Below, in pieces: positions 17,060 through 28,389 of a DNA stretch of 64,000 nt. A program made the position numbers and the translations under genes. Position 1 is the stretch's first letter, and each line of letters opens with the position of its first letter. Under the pieces are notes generated by a model. That model saw only the letters and a list, made by a program, of their open reading frames with translations. It had not been told where the DNA came from and ran no database searches. Source of the stretch: Ephydatia muelleri (Eukaryota > Porifera > Demospongiae > Spongillida > Spongillidae); assembly GCA_013339895.1 (NCBI GenBank), contig JABACO010000098.1, positions 50,968 to 114,967 of the forward strand, in the 5' to 3' direction.

Positions 17060-19400
17060 TATTGGCTCGGCCTGTGTCCCAAACTGAGATGTTGGTCAAG
17101 GTTTGGTGGCTGTCCCAGGGTATAATCCCAACAGGTGTTGCCCAAGTGAACCCCCCAAAATGGTTGGAGCCTTGGATACGGTTTCAGGCTTGTGGGAGTA
17201 CATTACATCAGTTAGGCATGGGTACATACAAGTGGGCATAAGTTACTGGACAGCAGCCATGGTTCTGGTGTCTGATGGGTGTGTCAGGGGGTGACGAGTG
17301 TATGTCTCGTATGCTGAGCTTCTTCATCTGACCAGCTTCTGAATAGTGTCTGAAGGGAGGCCTGCCCTGGCAGCAGTGCTGGCAGCACCAATGCGCAAAC
17401 TGTATGTATTGAATTTGGCTGCATCGAAGCCACATTGCTTTATCAGGTGTAGGAAGGTCGACGGGAAGAACATTGGCTGTGAGTGGCATCCCATCCCTGT
17501 AGTGGAAGAGTGGTGCAGAGTGGCTGAACAGCTGCAGCATCCCATATAGGCCTCCACTGCTGCCACTGGACACGTGCATTGGTGTGTACGCCCAATACAA
17601 ATGGTGGCACCTCTGCCCATTTGGTCATTTTTCGGCTGCTTTACACGCCCTCTCTGGACCAGCTACTGTCTTGCATGGTAGGATAGAACCTGGGATTGAA
17701 ACTCCTGTTTTTCATAGTAAATTTGCCAACCCACAGGAAACTGAAGAAGACAAGGGTGAGGGCTGCCCTGAGCATGAGGCAGTTGTGTTACTTCAGGGAG
17801 GCTCTCTCCAGCCTCCTCAGCATCTGGCCCAGCATTGCCAGTGTCAGTGGCAGTCGTGTGAGCCTTAGGTGAATGGGCCCCTCTATGCGCTGGATACCTC
17901 TGATGGCAGACTCAGTATGGGCTGGAGATGTGGCTTCTGTACCCCAGGGTGTTGTGCAAAACAGAGACTCTACCACACACACCTGATGGTCTTGGAATGC
18001 AGAGACAGGCTAAGGTGGGCGATTAAGAGAGTGACCGTCTCCTTGGTGCCTGGAAGGACTGGTAGAAACCCTGGTAGCGCCTGATACCAATGGTGTAGTT
18101 CTAGTAGATGGGGCTACAGCTTTGGCCAGTAGGAGTTGGAGATGGTAATTCAGATCTCGGCCCAGTGGTGTGGAGTTGGTATTGGTCGAGTGTACACCTG
18201 GGTGGCAAGAGTAAAGAACAGGGGTAAGTTATTTTGGGAATAGGCATCTGTAATGCTGTTCAATCTGTCAGGTGAGTGAGAATGTGGATGGTGAAACTGT
18301 GCTGGGCTGCCCCAAAGCACAGGGTTTGGAACAGTTGCATGCATTCAGGCTGTTTTGCAGACTGTCTTGACCAGGCCTGGAAATGGGGAGGTTGTCACAA
18401 TGGAAGTGGATGCATAGCCCAGTCCAGAGGGGACCCGTGTGCTGGCAACAGCCATGATGGCGAATAGTTCCAGCCACTGGATGGTACAGAGTGGGAGGCA
18501 TTGGTGTGGCTGCCAGTCACCCCGAAACCAACCACCATTGAAGTAGGTGCCAAAGCCCAGGGAGCCCGAGGCATCGGTGAAGAGCTGGAGAGAGTCTGCT
18601 TCAGTCTTATCAGGCTCTAAAAACATGGCAACACCATTCCCCAAATGAAGAAAACTGTCCCACCACATGACGTCACCTCTTGCCTAAGTATTAAGACTGA
18701 TGTGGTGGTGGAGCTTCCTGACAGTGGGGGACAGGTCGATCAGTCGGCAGAGGAAGAGCCTCACTGCTGGCGCCATCTTGGCAAAGGAGAGCTTACCAAT
18801 GAGCGAGAGCAGTTCCCTCTTGATGGCCTTGTGCTTGGATAACCAAGACCTGGTTAGCCCTGTCAGCTGTTCCAGCTTGTCAGGGGGGCAGGCGAAGCTG
18901 CTGTGCTGACGTGTTGATCACTATGCCCAGGGAGGTTAGGGTTGTGGTGGGTCCCTTCAGCTTTTCAGAGGCCACTGGGATGCCCAACTGGTCACACACC
19001 AGCAGCACACGGTACATGGCCTCCTGACAGGTGTCTTTGCCGGGAGGGCCAACTAGGAGGAGTCATCCAGGTAGGGTAGCAGCTGGGCCCCATAGTAGCT
19101 AGCCATGATCCAGTGGAGTGCATCGGCGTAGTTGTTGATAAGAGAAAGAGATGAACGAAGGCCAAATGGGAGACATGTCCTGTCCATGCCCAGGTGCACC
19201 CAGTCCACAGCTCGTACTGGAATCAGGTGGAAGGCAGCTTTCAGGTCGATCTTTGCCTTCATTATATTGATGTGGTCATTGATGATCCAGCCCGCAGTGA
19301 TCTCCTTCCCAAGTTCAGTGTCTACTACATATGGATTTGTGTATGCTGTGGATATGTGGATAGGTTGCATGAAGGCGTAAGTTTACAGTGTTGTAGAACG
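17060..19400 (-). mobile_element. DIRS-type retroelement fossil
   Basis: In minus-strand order the element shows reverse transcriptase (about 19370-19050, with DLKAAFHLIPV, LPFGLRSS and the YLDD box), an RNase H stretch (about 18670-18345, DASGSLGFGTYF) and tyrosine recombinase (about 17620-17300, YSLRIGAASTAARAGLPSD). This order is typical of DIRS elements, which insert by a tyrosine recombinase instead of a DDE integrase. It is broken in several places and no intact open frame spans any domain. Related fragments occur at 0.85, 49.5 and 53.5 kb. Age looks moderate to old. Confidence 0.85.
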
Positions 19401-19815
19401 GTGTGAGTTCAATGGTCGTAGAGTGGGGTGAGCTCACTGGTCGTAGAGTGGTGTGTGTTCACTGGTTGTGAGCTTGTTGTTTGTAGAGTGGTGTGAGCTT
19501 ACTGGTTGTAGGAGTGGTGTGAGCTTGTTGGTCAGAGAGTGGTGTGAGCACTGGACATAGAGCGGTGTGAGCTTGTTGGTCATAGAGTGGTAGAGTGGTG
19601 TGAGCTTGTTGGTCGTAGAGTGGTATGAGCTTGTTGGTCGTAGAGTGGTGTGATTTCACTGGTCGTAGAGTGGTGTGAGTTCACTGGTTGTAGAGTGGTG
19701 TGTGTTCACTGGTCATACAGTGGTATGAGAGCTTACTGTTTGTAGAGTGGTATGAGCTTGTTGGTCATAGAGTGGTACATCTATGAGCACTGGTGATGTG
19801 ATGTGAGTTCACTGG
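19400..19815. repeat. About 24-bp degenerate minisatellite
   Basis: Repeats of a GTAGAGTGGTGTGAGCTTGT-like unit followed by TGGTC recur with small length changes for about 400 bp. The array is directly next to the DIRS fossil. Confidence 0.9.
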
Positions 19816-19837
19816 TTGTATAGTAACAATTAACGAA

Positions 19838-19979
19838 AAGAATACGTCAATAACCACAGGACCCCTCTACGTAGACATCGATTTTAAAACGAGTTGGACA
19901 CTCCTACCTGAAGATGTGGCGTTTTTGAACCCCATGGGCTATCGGGTCTCGTAACGTCGGCACGGAGCTTGTGTAAGAT
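19838..19979 (-). repeat. Dispersed repeat R1, copy 2
   Basis: This is the reverse-orientation partner of 4975-5118. Shared words include CTCCTACCTGAAGATGTGGC and AGGACCCCTCTAC. The 300 bp that follow (19980-20290) are AT-rich with no recognised feature. Confidence 0.7.
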
Positions 19980-20329
19980 GCCACAATACTACTTTACATA
20001 CCATAATGGTGCAGTATGAAGTGTTGAAAATAAGTTACAGCGATTTAAACGTAAGACATGTTTGTAACAAATTTTATATGTGCACTCGTCAGACCCTTTT
20101 CGCGGAAACAATCCCATATGCTATACTTTCACCGTTACAAGTGTATTCTTTTTTTTATTTTTTAAATATTTATTTTCAAAGATACTTGATATTAACACTA
20201 TAAAGATAAAATAAATACAAGACGAACAGAAATACAAAAAATGCATACACACAAAGCGATTTAAAAAATATAAACATACTACAAAAGAAACACGAGAAAC
20301 AGTGCTGAAATTTATTCTGGCAGGTTTGG

Positions 20330-20788
20330 AAGCCCAGCTCCATCTTTAATCTCAATCCTTCTCCATTTCACTCTACTGCCACAAATGCACAGATTTGTAG
20401 CTCCAAGGACAGCAAAAAGCATCGCAAATACTGCTCTCATCAAAATGATGACATGCCAGTGGTATTACTGTCAACTATGCTGAGGTCTTTCCATCAATTC
20501 CTCATTGTACTGCTCTCTTCTTGTTGTCATCAAAGGTTGGTAAAACTGACTTCAGATGGTTCTGGTATTGGATTTCAATTTCTTGATTTAATTCCCAGTG
20601 TAGCTTCGAAAGATGGTCCATGTCATTAAATATATAATACACTTGATTGCATATATGTACATTTTCTTGAATTTTGGAAGGAAGATACTGCTGTTGATAG
20701 GGGATCACGAATTCCCAGTCCACCATGAGGGCAGGAAGTGAAAATAGTTGCTTTTCGGAGTAGCTTACAGTTCCCTGGAATAAAGTTG
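20330..20788 (-). CDS. Unrecognised terminal exon(s), minus strand
   Basis: After a possible acceptor (TTTATTCCAG) near 20775, an open frame codes about 90 residues including SYSEKQLFSLPALMVDWEFV and ends at 20502. Downstream a second short frame (about 20443-20315) reads MRAVFAMLFAVLGATNLCIC, a hydrophobic segment, and ends just before an AATAAA signal (TTTATT on the plus strand near 20311). Either could be the 3' end of a transcript. Family not recognised. Codon content looks plausible but not decisive. Confidence 0.35.
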
Positions 20789-21246
20789 ACCAAAAGATGT
20801 TGTTCAATGCATTGCGCAAAATTTGAAAGCAGGATTCACAATTTGTTGTATTTTTTTAGCTAAGATTTATCAAACCATAAAAATTAATGCAAATCAATTA
20901 ACATTCTATACGACAACAATTTTTATTTAAAGTACCTATATGAAAAAAGAGTTTTTTTATTACAAAATATCTCTTTTAGAACAAGTTTTAGTTTCGGTTC
21001 CCTGTGTTGATTATTACGCATGCGCGTTGCGGTAGCGTCATCGCAAATTGGCTCTTACCTCCGATGTCATTTAGATATTATAAACGGCAGCCATATTCGA
21101 TGAGGTTCTTTAACAAGCGGCGTGTGGAAAAGGCTGTTGACAGTGGCCGGCGTAGCTACGTAGGGCCTAGGCCTTACCAGCCAAGATCAGCATAATAATA
21201 TTATTCAGGGCCGTCGCCGCCGGTCCGGTTGCACGGTTTTAACCGG

Positions 21247-21385
21247 CGTCGAATCACTTTACGATTTTCAAATGATTTGTCACTTACATTCTGTTACAGA
21301 ATGTTTACATTATGTTACAGTCTGTAAACATTCTGTCACATAATGTAAGTGACAAATCATCTGAAAATCATAAAGTGATTCGACG
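21247..21385. mobile_element. Foldback MITE, 139 bp
   Basis: The two arms are almost perfect reverse complements: CGTCGAATCACTTTACGATT on the left pairs with AATCATAAAGTGATTCGACG on the right, and pairing continues to a small central loop around ACATTATGTTACAG. The length and foldback form match a non-autonomous DNA element. Superfamily unknown. Confidence 0.8.
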
Positions 21386-22205
21386 CGTTTTTTTCCTGTG
21401 CTTTCTCCCTGCTGCTCGGTCTCGGACCCACATTGTTCTTGCTTGCAGAGATCATGTATGATCTCTGGTTCGTCACATGTCCATCGTTACGATCTACTGC
21501 TTGCGTCAGCCCTGACTTCACATGCTACCAGAGATAATCTACATGTATGTTAAAAACATGCACTACTCGGTTTCGAGAACAATGGTACAAACGTACATCA
21601 GCTGTACATGTACTGGAACTGTAAAGCAAACCATCTAGTATGCAGTGCGATCAAGAATCCTAAGAGCACAAAAAACTTCGCCATGCAAGAGGATGTTGAG
21701 TTCACGCGTTTCCAGTCGGAACCAATCGCCTTTCATATACATATTTTCGCATCGATCGGAATGCGTGTGCTGCGTCCTGCGCTACTCCTTTAAGCCTAGG
21801 TCAGATGTCAGCTTCTTCCCCCCTTTCACAATGTGTGTCCTAGCCTGGAGGTGTTCTTTCATTTGCTAGATCAAAATGTAATGCACACTCCCCTTCAATT
21901 GCCCCTGGTGTCTCACCATCCCACATCCAACCCTCTCTCCACCATCCCATCACAACCAACCCTCCCCATCACACCAACCTAACTCACACTCTCATTCTAA
22001 CCTCCATCAGGTTCCAGAACCAAATCTTGCATGCCATCCTCTGCTCCACACCCCTACCTAGGGATAGACCATATCACACATCACACATCTCCTCACAGAT
22101 ACTAGTGTACACAAAGCCATAATGCATGCACATGTGCACTAAAACCACTCATGTACACCTCCCATATGTACACACACACATGCACACACTCTTCCTCTCT
22201 CTTAC
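21386..22205. other. No recognised gene
   Basis: Mixed sequence. The 21880-22200 part is C-rich with many ACACA and CACC words. Open frames of about 60-74 codons at 21.6-21.9 kb have no recognisable motif. Confidence 0.4.
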
Positions 22206-22311
22206 TCATTGAGCAGTTCTCCCTTGTTCCTGTCCAGCAGTCTGATCTCATCCAGGGATGAAGCCAAAACACAGTGACCATCTCAAGAGAAAGACAAACT
22301 GGTCACTGGAT
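22206..22311 (-). pseudogene. WDR83/MORG1-like WD40 exon with in-frame stop
   Basis: Between a CTCAG acceptor and a GTAAGAG donor the minus strand reads DPVTSLSFS, a stop (TGA), then DGHCVLASSLDEIRLLDRNK and GELLNE. This resembles a WD repeat of WDR83 (remembered human segment FSRDGQCTLVSSLDSTLRLL then DKDTGELL). The TGA sits where the family has Arg, which fits CGA-to-TGA decay. Other WDR83 exons were not found in the window. An alternative acceptor at 22282 would skip the stop, so a functional short exon is not excluded. WDR83 is a scaffold of MAPK signalling and is found with spliceosome complexes (family knowledge). Confidence 0.55.
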
Positions 22312-23020
22312 CTGAGGAGATGGGAAAGAAAGGCGAGAAATCATCAATGAAGAAGCAAGAGATAATGAAATCCCCCATCAATGGGGAATGAGGGACTTCT
22401 CCTTTCAGTGATCTTATGTCCATGTAGTTTCTGTACCATTCTACACAAAGCCATGAGCCATGCACATGACCACTGATGATAGGCCATGAGCTATGCCCAC
22501 ACTTATGAATTCCACACTTATAGCTACACAACATGGCATGCATGGATGGACACACATGGCATCAGGAACGTGTTTGTCACATGCACCACATGTATCAAGC
22601 TGACTGCTGTTTGGGGCTGGCCCCCTGATGAAAGTATTGTCTTAATGTTAGCAAAGAGGCCCCAAACAACGATGGACAGGAACCAAAGCATTATGTGCCC
22701 CCTGTTCTACGTGGGGTAGCATTGGGAGGGGGTAGGGAGGGTAAGTGGGAGGGGACAACGCCTTGGTATCATCAACAGCACATCAAGGTCACTCCACACT
22801 GCATTACAGTGTGCATTGCTGTACAGGCCAAGTTTGGAGACTGCCTGCACATGGAATCCATCACAATTGAGCACTTCCCAACGTAAAGTGCAGCGATCAC
22901 TTAAGGCCCGGCCCTATTATGGAAGTGGCTGCAATACAAATGGGTGGTGTGAAGAGTGTAGAGTGTAGAGTGTAAGTAGCATCAATTGGGACTGTCGAGA
23001 TCTGCAACCAAGATGAAGAA

Positions 23021-23290
23021 GTGACCACCATACCCAGGTATGGTGGTCACCTGGGTATGCATGGTGGTCAAAGTCAAATGGGTATGGTGGTCACCTTAGT
23101 ATGGTGGTCACCTGGGTATGGTGGTCACCTGGGTATGGTGGTCACCTGGGTATGGTGGTCACCTGGGGATGGTGGTCACCTGGGGATGGTGGTCACCTGG
23201 GTATGGTGGTCACCTGGGTATGGTGGTCACCTGGGTATGGTTCTCACCTGGGTGTGATGGTCACATGGGTACGGTGGCCACCTAAATGAC
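23021..23290. repeat. 17-bp tandem repeat
   Basis: The unit GTATGGTGGTCACCTGG recurs about 13 times with few changes. Because 51 bp is three units, two plus-strand frames stay open; these are not genes. An inverted copy of the unit precedes the array (GACCACCATACCCAGG). Confidence 0.95.
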
Positions 23291-24025
23291 CACCATACCC
23301 AAGTGATCACCACACCCAGATAACCACCACATTAGGGTTAGGTAGACTGTATTGGTCCTTCCATTCCCATCTTAGATGTACATCAAACCTTCTACCCCTT
23401 GCTCTCTTCTCACTCCTGGGCTTCTAATTGTTGCCCCTTTGGGTGCAGTAACAGAGCAAACCCTCCCAAAGGGGTGTTCCTAGTTATAACCACTCCTCCC
23501 ATGTCAGTGCACCTCAGTGGTTGACTTGAAATTTATAAACAACCACCCATGACCCTATTTTGTATCCCACCACTATCTTACTACTATCACCTTGACACCC
23601 ACTCCATGTTACCATCCCCATCATCACCACCATGATGATCATCATCCTCACCATCACCATCATCATCCTCACCATTATCATAATCATCATCCTTACCATC
23701 ACCATCACCTTCATCCTAAGGAATATTAAAACACATATGCACACGCACAAACATACTCATCAAACCAGGCCCGTACGCAAGATTTGAGAAAGGGGGTTTG
23801 ACAAAAGCCTGAACACAAATTCATGAAGTCTAAATAGTATTGTGTTTAAAAAAATAGAGCATAGTGATGTTACTACGTTACTGATCGAAATCAACTACTC
23901 ATCTTACATGAAAGTTACAATTACATGTATATGGTCAAATGAAACAGTAGGCATGGCTTCACATCCTGGAGGGGGGTTAGATTGAACATCTCTTTTTAGT
24001 CCTCACCACTCCTCCACCCTCACAC
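23291..24025. other. No gene; CAT-rich simple sequence
   Basis: The stretch contains a degenerate ATC/CAC trinucleotide tract at about 23610-23715 and otherwise nothing recognised. A possible minus-strand exon at about 24035-24090 (DIMLIELEVMRSKHMKQHRQ before a GTGAGAGG donor) has no family match. Confidence 0.4.
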
Positions 24026-24418
24026 TCCTCTCACCTGCCGATGCTGCTTCATGTGCTTTGACCTCATGACTTCCAATTCAATCAACATGATGTCGCTGAA
24101 ATGGCTATCTTCCTAGAGGGATCCTAGGTCTGAAGTGAGGGACCTTGGACTATTCAGTATCACTGATGTGCCACTTCGGTTTACTATGTCTGACACGTGT
24201 TTGAGTGTGCTATGTGTGTGTTTGTATTTGCATGTGTCGAGTGTGGACATGTGTGTGCATGTGTCTGTGGGCGTTGTGTGTACATGTAAGCTTATGTTGA
24301 GTGTGTATGTGTGCATGTGTGATAGTGGGTATGTGTGTATGGGTGTGATATGTGTGTACAAACACAAGGAGCAAAGAAGTAATGAACACACCTCAGGCCA
24401 AGAGTTGTGGTTGCTCAC

Positions 24419-24517
24419 CTTGCAGTACAATGTGAGCTTGTCATCACACTGGCCTCGTCTGATGAACTTCTTGAATCCCCAGTCATGTCCCTGGACAAGC
24501 CATTGCCCTCTGACTCT
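24419..24517 (-). pseudogene. SPOP-like MATH-domain exon, internally shortened
   Basis: A 99-bp phase-0 exon lies between a CTTGCAG acceptor and a GTGAGCAA donor. It reads [20 protein letters not shown] then RGQCDDKLTLYCK. This closely follows the MATH domain of the Cullin-3 adaptor SPOP (remembered human segment [20 protein letters not shown]), but lacks about ten residues before the DDKLTL segment. The frame is open, so it could be a divergent paralogue. With no BTB domain or further SPOP exon nearby, a gene fragment is more likely. Confidence 0.6.
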
Positions 24518-24920
24518 CTGCAAGCGAGACCCATGTGAGTGGAAGAAACACATGCTCAAATGTGTACATACATTCATGTATACACACTCTACACAAATAC
24601 ATGTACATGCACATGCAAACAAATAACACACACGTTGTTCAACTCACTGATAGACATCAGCAATTTACGAACGCAAGAACGAGAAGAGCTTTAAACTACG
24701 TGAAGTCCAAAATCTTTGTCATAGGCCTAGGGCCATTGGCTGTAAATGTCATTGTACAGGCAACAATTTTCACATATCCGTCATCCGCTAAATTGGTTAG
24801 TCTAAGTTTGAGAGTAATTTTCATTTGTCCACATGCACATCGTTCTGTAATAGCCAATTAGTCAGACCTCTTATCTCGGCCACAGGTATAAACGGACTTA
24901 GCGCCTGTAAGTAGGGGGAA

Positions 24921-25070
24921 ATGGACGTCCTCAATGCTATAGGAGACATCTTCTACGGTGGCATCCAACCCAACATCCCGGGCAACGGAGGGCCCGATTG
25001 TGTGGCCTTCCTCTCCAAAGGTCAGCTCCTCTTTGAAACATTGCTCGACACGGCTCTTGTTTTCCCAGCA
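24921..25070 (+). pseudogene. TMEM164-like first-exon fragment
   Basis: From an ATG in good context the frame reads MDVLNAIGDIFYGGIQPNIP, then GNGGPDCVAFLSKGQ and LLFETLLDTALV. It matches the N-terminus of the multi-pass membrane protein TMEM164 as remembered ([20 protein letters not shown] then LSWQQRLLESVVV). Similarity stops near 25065 without a clear donor. A second TMEM164-like piece lies 6.5 kb downstream on the same strand (31540-31640). Fragment or 5' exon of a rearranged gene; function not claimed. Confidence 0.55.
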
Positions 25071-25427
25071 AAAAATCCGTACACGACCAATGCAAGATCG
25101 TTTCATGAAATTTCCATCGTATTACGATGGTAGCAAAGAAGTAGCACGGTGCGCCGTCAAATTGATAATATAAGATCGTACAATATCTGAAAATTATAGA
25201 TAATAATAAAAACATATACTTATGCATGCATACGTACGATGCATCTATTGGATTAATATGTGCACATCGTTCTTGATCGATCATGCGCATGCACGTATAT
25301 AGTTTCTCTGATAAGCACTCATCGTGTACGTTCTACAAATTTACAGCCAAGTACGAAAATTACAGATTGAGTATGAAAAGGATCATTCGTGGCATAAAAA
25401 AGTTGAACGTAGATAAACGTAGATTAA

Positions 25428-28252
25428 CAAAGATCGTGCCGTTTCGATGTCATTCGTTCATAGAAAAAAAAAATAGTACGAAATAGTACGATTTAGTACG
25501 ATTTGTAACGACCAATACGCACGTGCAAGGTGTTATGAAAAAAATTGCTACTTCCAGGAATCGCGAACTCCTCACATTGCAGTCGCAAGTCCCACAACAT
25601 TGCCACATCCCAACTGGACAACAACATATTTCAACACTACTTTTTCTGCTTTTGTTTTATTGGAGGCATCCGGCAGTTTTCTCATTGGTGCCGTTTCTAT
25701 GCTCGCATGACGCTATTGGTACAGCAACCTCGAGCACAGTTGCGATGTCCCTACACCGAGACCATTCGACATTTCGTGTCAGCATTATTCATGTGCAGAG
25801 TCACACCACATCCAATGGAAGTTTGCATTTTGTGATTTGATAGGGTGGGCATTGCTTTGGCAGGGTCAGACTGACCATTATGTCATGCGCAACATAAAAT
25901 GAACATTGATGACAACATCGGGGCCTTCAGAACTATATTATTTAAAAAGTAGTTTATCAAAGATCGTGCCGTTTCGGTGTCATTCTTTCATAGAAAAAAA
26001 TAGTACGAAATAGTACGATTTAGTACGATTTGTAACGACCAATACGCACGTGCAAGGTGTTATGAAAAAAATTGCTACTTCCAGGAATCGAACTCCTCAC
26101 ATTGCAGTCGCAAGTCCCACAACATTGCCACATCCCAACTGGACAACAACATATTTCAACACTACTTTTTCTGCTTTTGTTTTATTGGAGGCATCCGGCA
26201 GTTTTCTCATTGGTGCCGTTTCTATGCTCGCATGACGCTATTGGTACAGCAACCTCGAGCACAGTTGCGATGTCCCTACACCGAGACCATTCGACATTTC
26301 GTTCATGTGCAGAGTCACACCACATCCAATGGAAGTTTGCATTTTGTGATTTGATAGGGTGGGCATTGCTTTGGCAGGGTCAGACTGACCATTATGTCAT
26401 GCGCAACATAAAATGAACATTGATGACAACATCGGGGCCTTCAGAACTATATTATTTAAAAAGTAGTTTATCAAAGATCGTGCCGTTTCGGTGTCATTCT
26501 TTCATAGAAAAAAATAGTACGAAATAGTACGATTTAGTACGATTTGTAACGACTATACGCACGTGCAAGGTGTTATGAAAAAAATTGCTACTTCCAGGAA
26601 TCGAACTCCTTTACATTGCAGTCGCAAGTCCCACAACATTGCCACATCCCAACTGGACAACAACATATTTCAACACTACTTTTTCTGCTTTTGTTTTATT
26701 GGAGGCACCCGGCAGTTTTCTCATTGGTGCCGTTTCTATGCTCGCATGACGCTATTGGTACAGCAACCTCGAGCACAGTTACGATGTCCCTACACCGAGA
26801 CCATTCGACATTTCGTGTCAGCATTATTCATGTGCAGAGTCACACCACATCCAATGGAAGCTTGCATTTTGTGATTTGATAGGGTGGGCATTGCTTTGGC
26901 AGGGTCAGACTGACCATTATGTCATGCGCAACATAAAATGAACATTGATGACAACATCGGGGCCTTCATAACTATATTATTTAAAAAGTAGTTTATCAAA
27001 GATCGTGCCGTTTCGGTGTCATTCTTTCATAGAAAAAAAAAATAGTACGAAATAGTACGATTTAGTACGATTTGTAACGACCAATACGCACGTGCAAGGT
27101 GTTATGAAAAAAATTGCTACTTCCAGGAATCGAACTCCTCACATTGCAGTCGCAAGTCCCACAACATTGCCACATCCCAACTGGACAACAACATATTTCA
27201 ACACTACTTTTTCTGCTTTTGTTTTATTGGAGGCATCCGGCAGTTTTCTCATTGGTGCCGTTTCTATGCTCGCATGACGCTATTGGTACAGCAACCTCGA
27301 GCACAGTTGCGATGTCCCTACACCGAGACCATTCGACATTTCGTTCATGTGCAGAGTCACACCACATCCAATGGAAGTTTGCATTTTGTGATTTGATAGG
27401 GTGGGCATTGCTTTGGCAGGGTCAGACTGACCATTATGTCATGCGCAACATAAAATGAACATTGATGACAACATCGGGGCCTTCAGAACTATATTATTTA
27501 AAAAGTAGTTTATCAAAGATCGTGCCGTTTCGGTGTCATTCTTTCATAGAAAAAAATAGTACGAAATAGTACGATTTAGTACGATTTGTAACGACTATAC
27601 GCACGTGCAAGATGTTATGAAAAAAATTGCTACTTCCAGGAATCGAACTCCTTTACATTGCAGTCGCAAGTCCCACAACATTGCCACATCCCAACTGGAC
27701 AACAACATATTTCAACACTACTTTTTCTGCTTTTGTTTTATTGGAGGCACCCGGCAGTTTTCTCATTGGTGCCGTTTCTATGCTCGCATGACGCTATTGG
27801 TACAGCAACCTCGAGCACAGTTACGATGTCCCTACACCGAGACCATTCGACATTTCGTGTCAGCATTATTCATGTGCAGAGTCACACCACATCCAATGGA
27901 AGCTTGCATTTTGTGATTTGATAGGGTGGGCATTGCTTTGGCAGGGTCAGACTGACCATTATGTCATGCGCAACATAAAATGAACATTGATGACAACATC
28001 GGGGCCTTCATAACTATATTATTTAAAAAGTAGTTTATCAAAGATCGTGCCGTTTCGGTGTCATTCTTTCATAGAAAAAAAAAATAGTACGAAATAGTAC
28101 GATTTAGTACGATTTGTAACGACCAATACGCACGTGCAAGGTGTTATGAAAAAAATTGCTACTTCCAGGAATCGAACTCCTTACATTGCAGTCGCGAGTC
28201 CCACAACATTGCCACATCCCAACTGGACAATAACATACTTCAACACTACTTT
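25428..28252. repeat. About 520-bp tandem array, 5.4 units, with dimer duplication and tRNA-like box
   Basis: Units begin at about 25432, 25961, 26475, 27000, 27517 and 28041. Variants alternate: units 2 and 4 lack a short GTCAGCATTATT-type segment present in 1, 3 and 5, and units 2-3 and 4-5 are nearly identical 1042-bp dimers. On the minus strand every unit carries GAGTTCGATTCC (close to the Pol III B box GGTTCGANTCC), an upstream TTGTCCAGTTGG (A-box-like, about 50 bp away) and a following run of seven T. This suggests a decayed tRNA-derived segment. A repeated ATAGTACGA-TTTAGTACGA motif marks each junction. Frames of 60-114 codons repeated here are not genes. Confidence 0.9.
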
Positions 28253-28389
28253 ACAAAAACATCACAACAGGTGATAAATATATAACATGATAAATTACAA
28301 TTGTTGTGTTCCAGCATTCATTTATTTATTGTTATAATACGATGGTGGCCGTTCCAATATTGTAATGAAGAAATGAAAGAAAATATACA

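Noticed and set aside
23021-23289. Trp-Gly-rich repeat frames
   Set aside because: Translation of the 17-bp tandem repeat.
26080-26140. Possible true tRNA gene in each 520-bp unit
   Set aside because: The B box is good, but acceptor and T-arm stems do not pair well. Treated as tRNA-derived at most.
25523-27921. Repeated 61-114 codon plus frames
   Set aside because: They recur only because the 520-bp unit is tandem. No domain, and the frames change with small indels between units.
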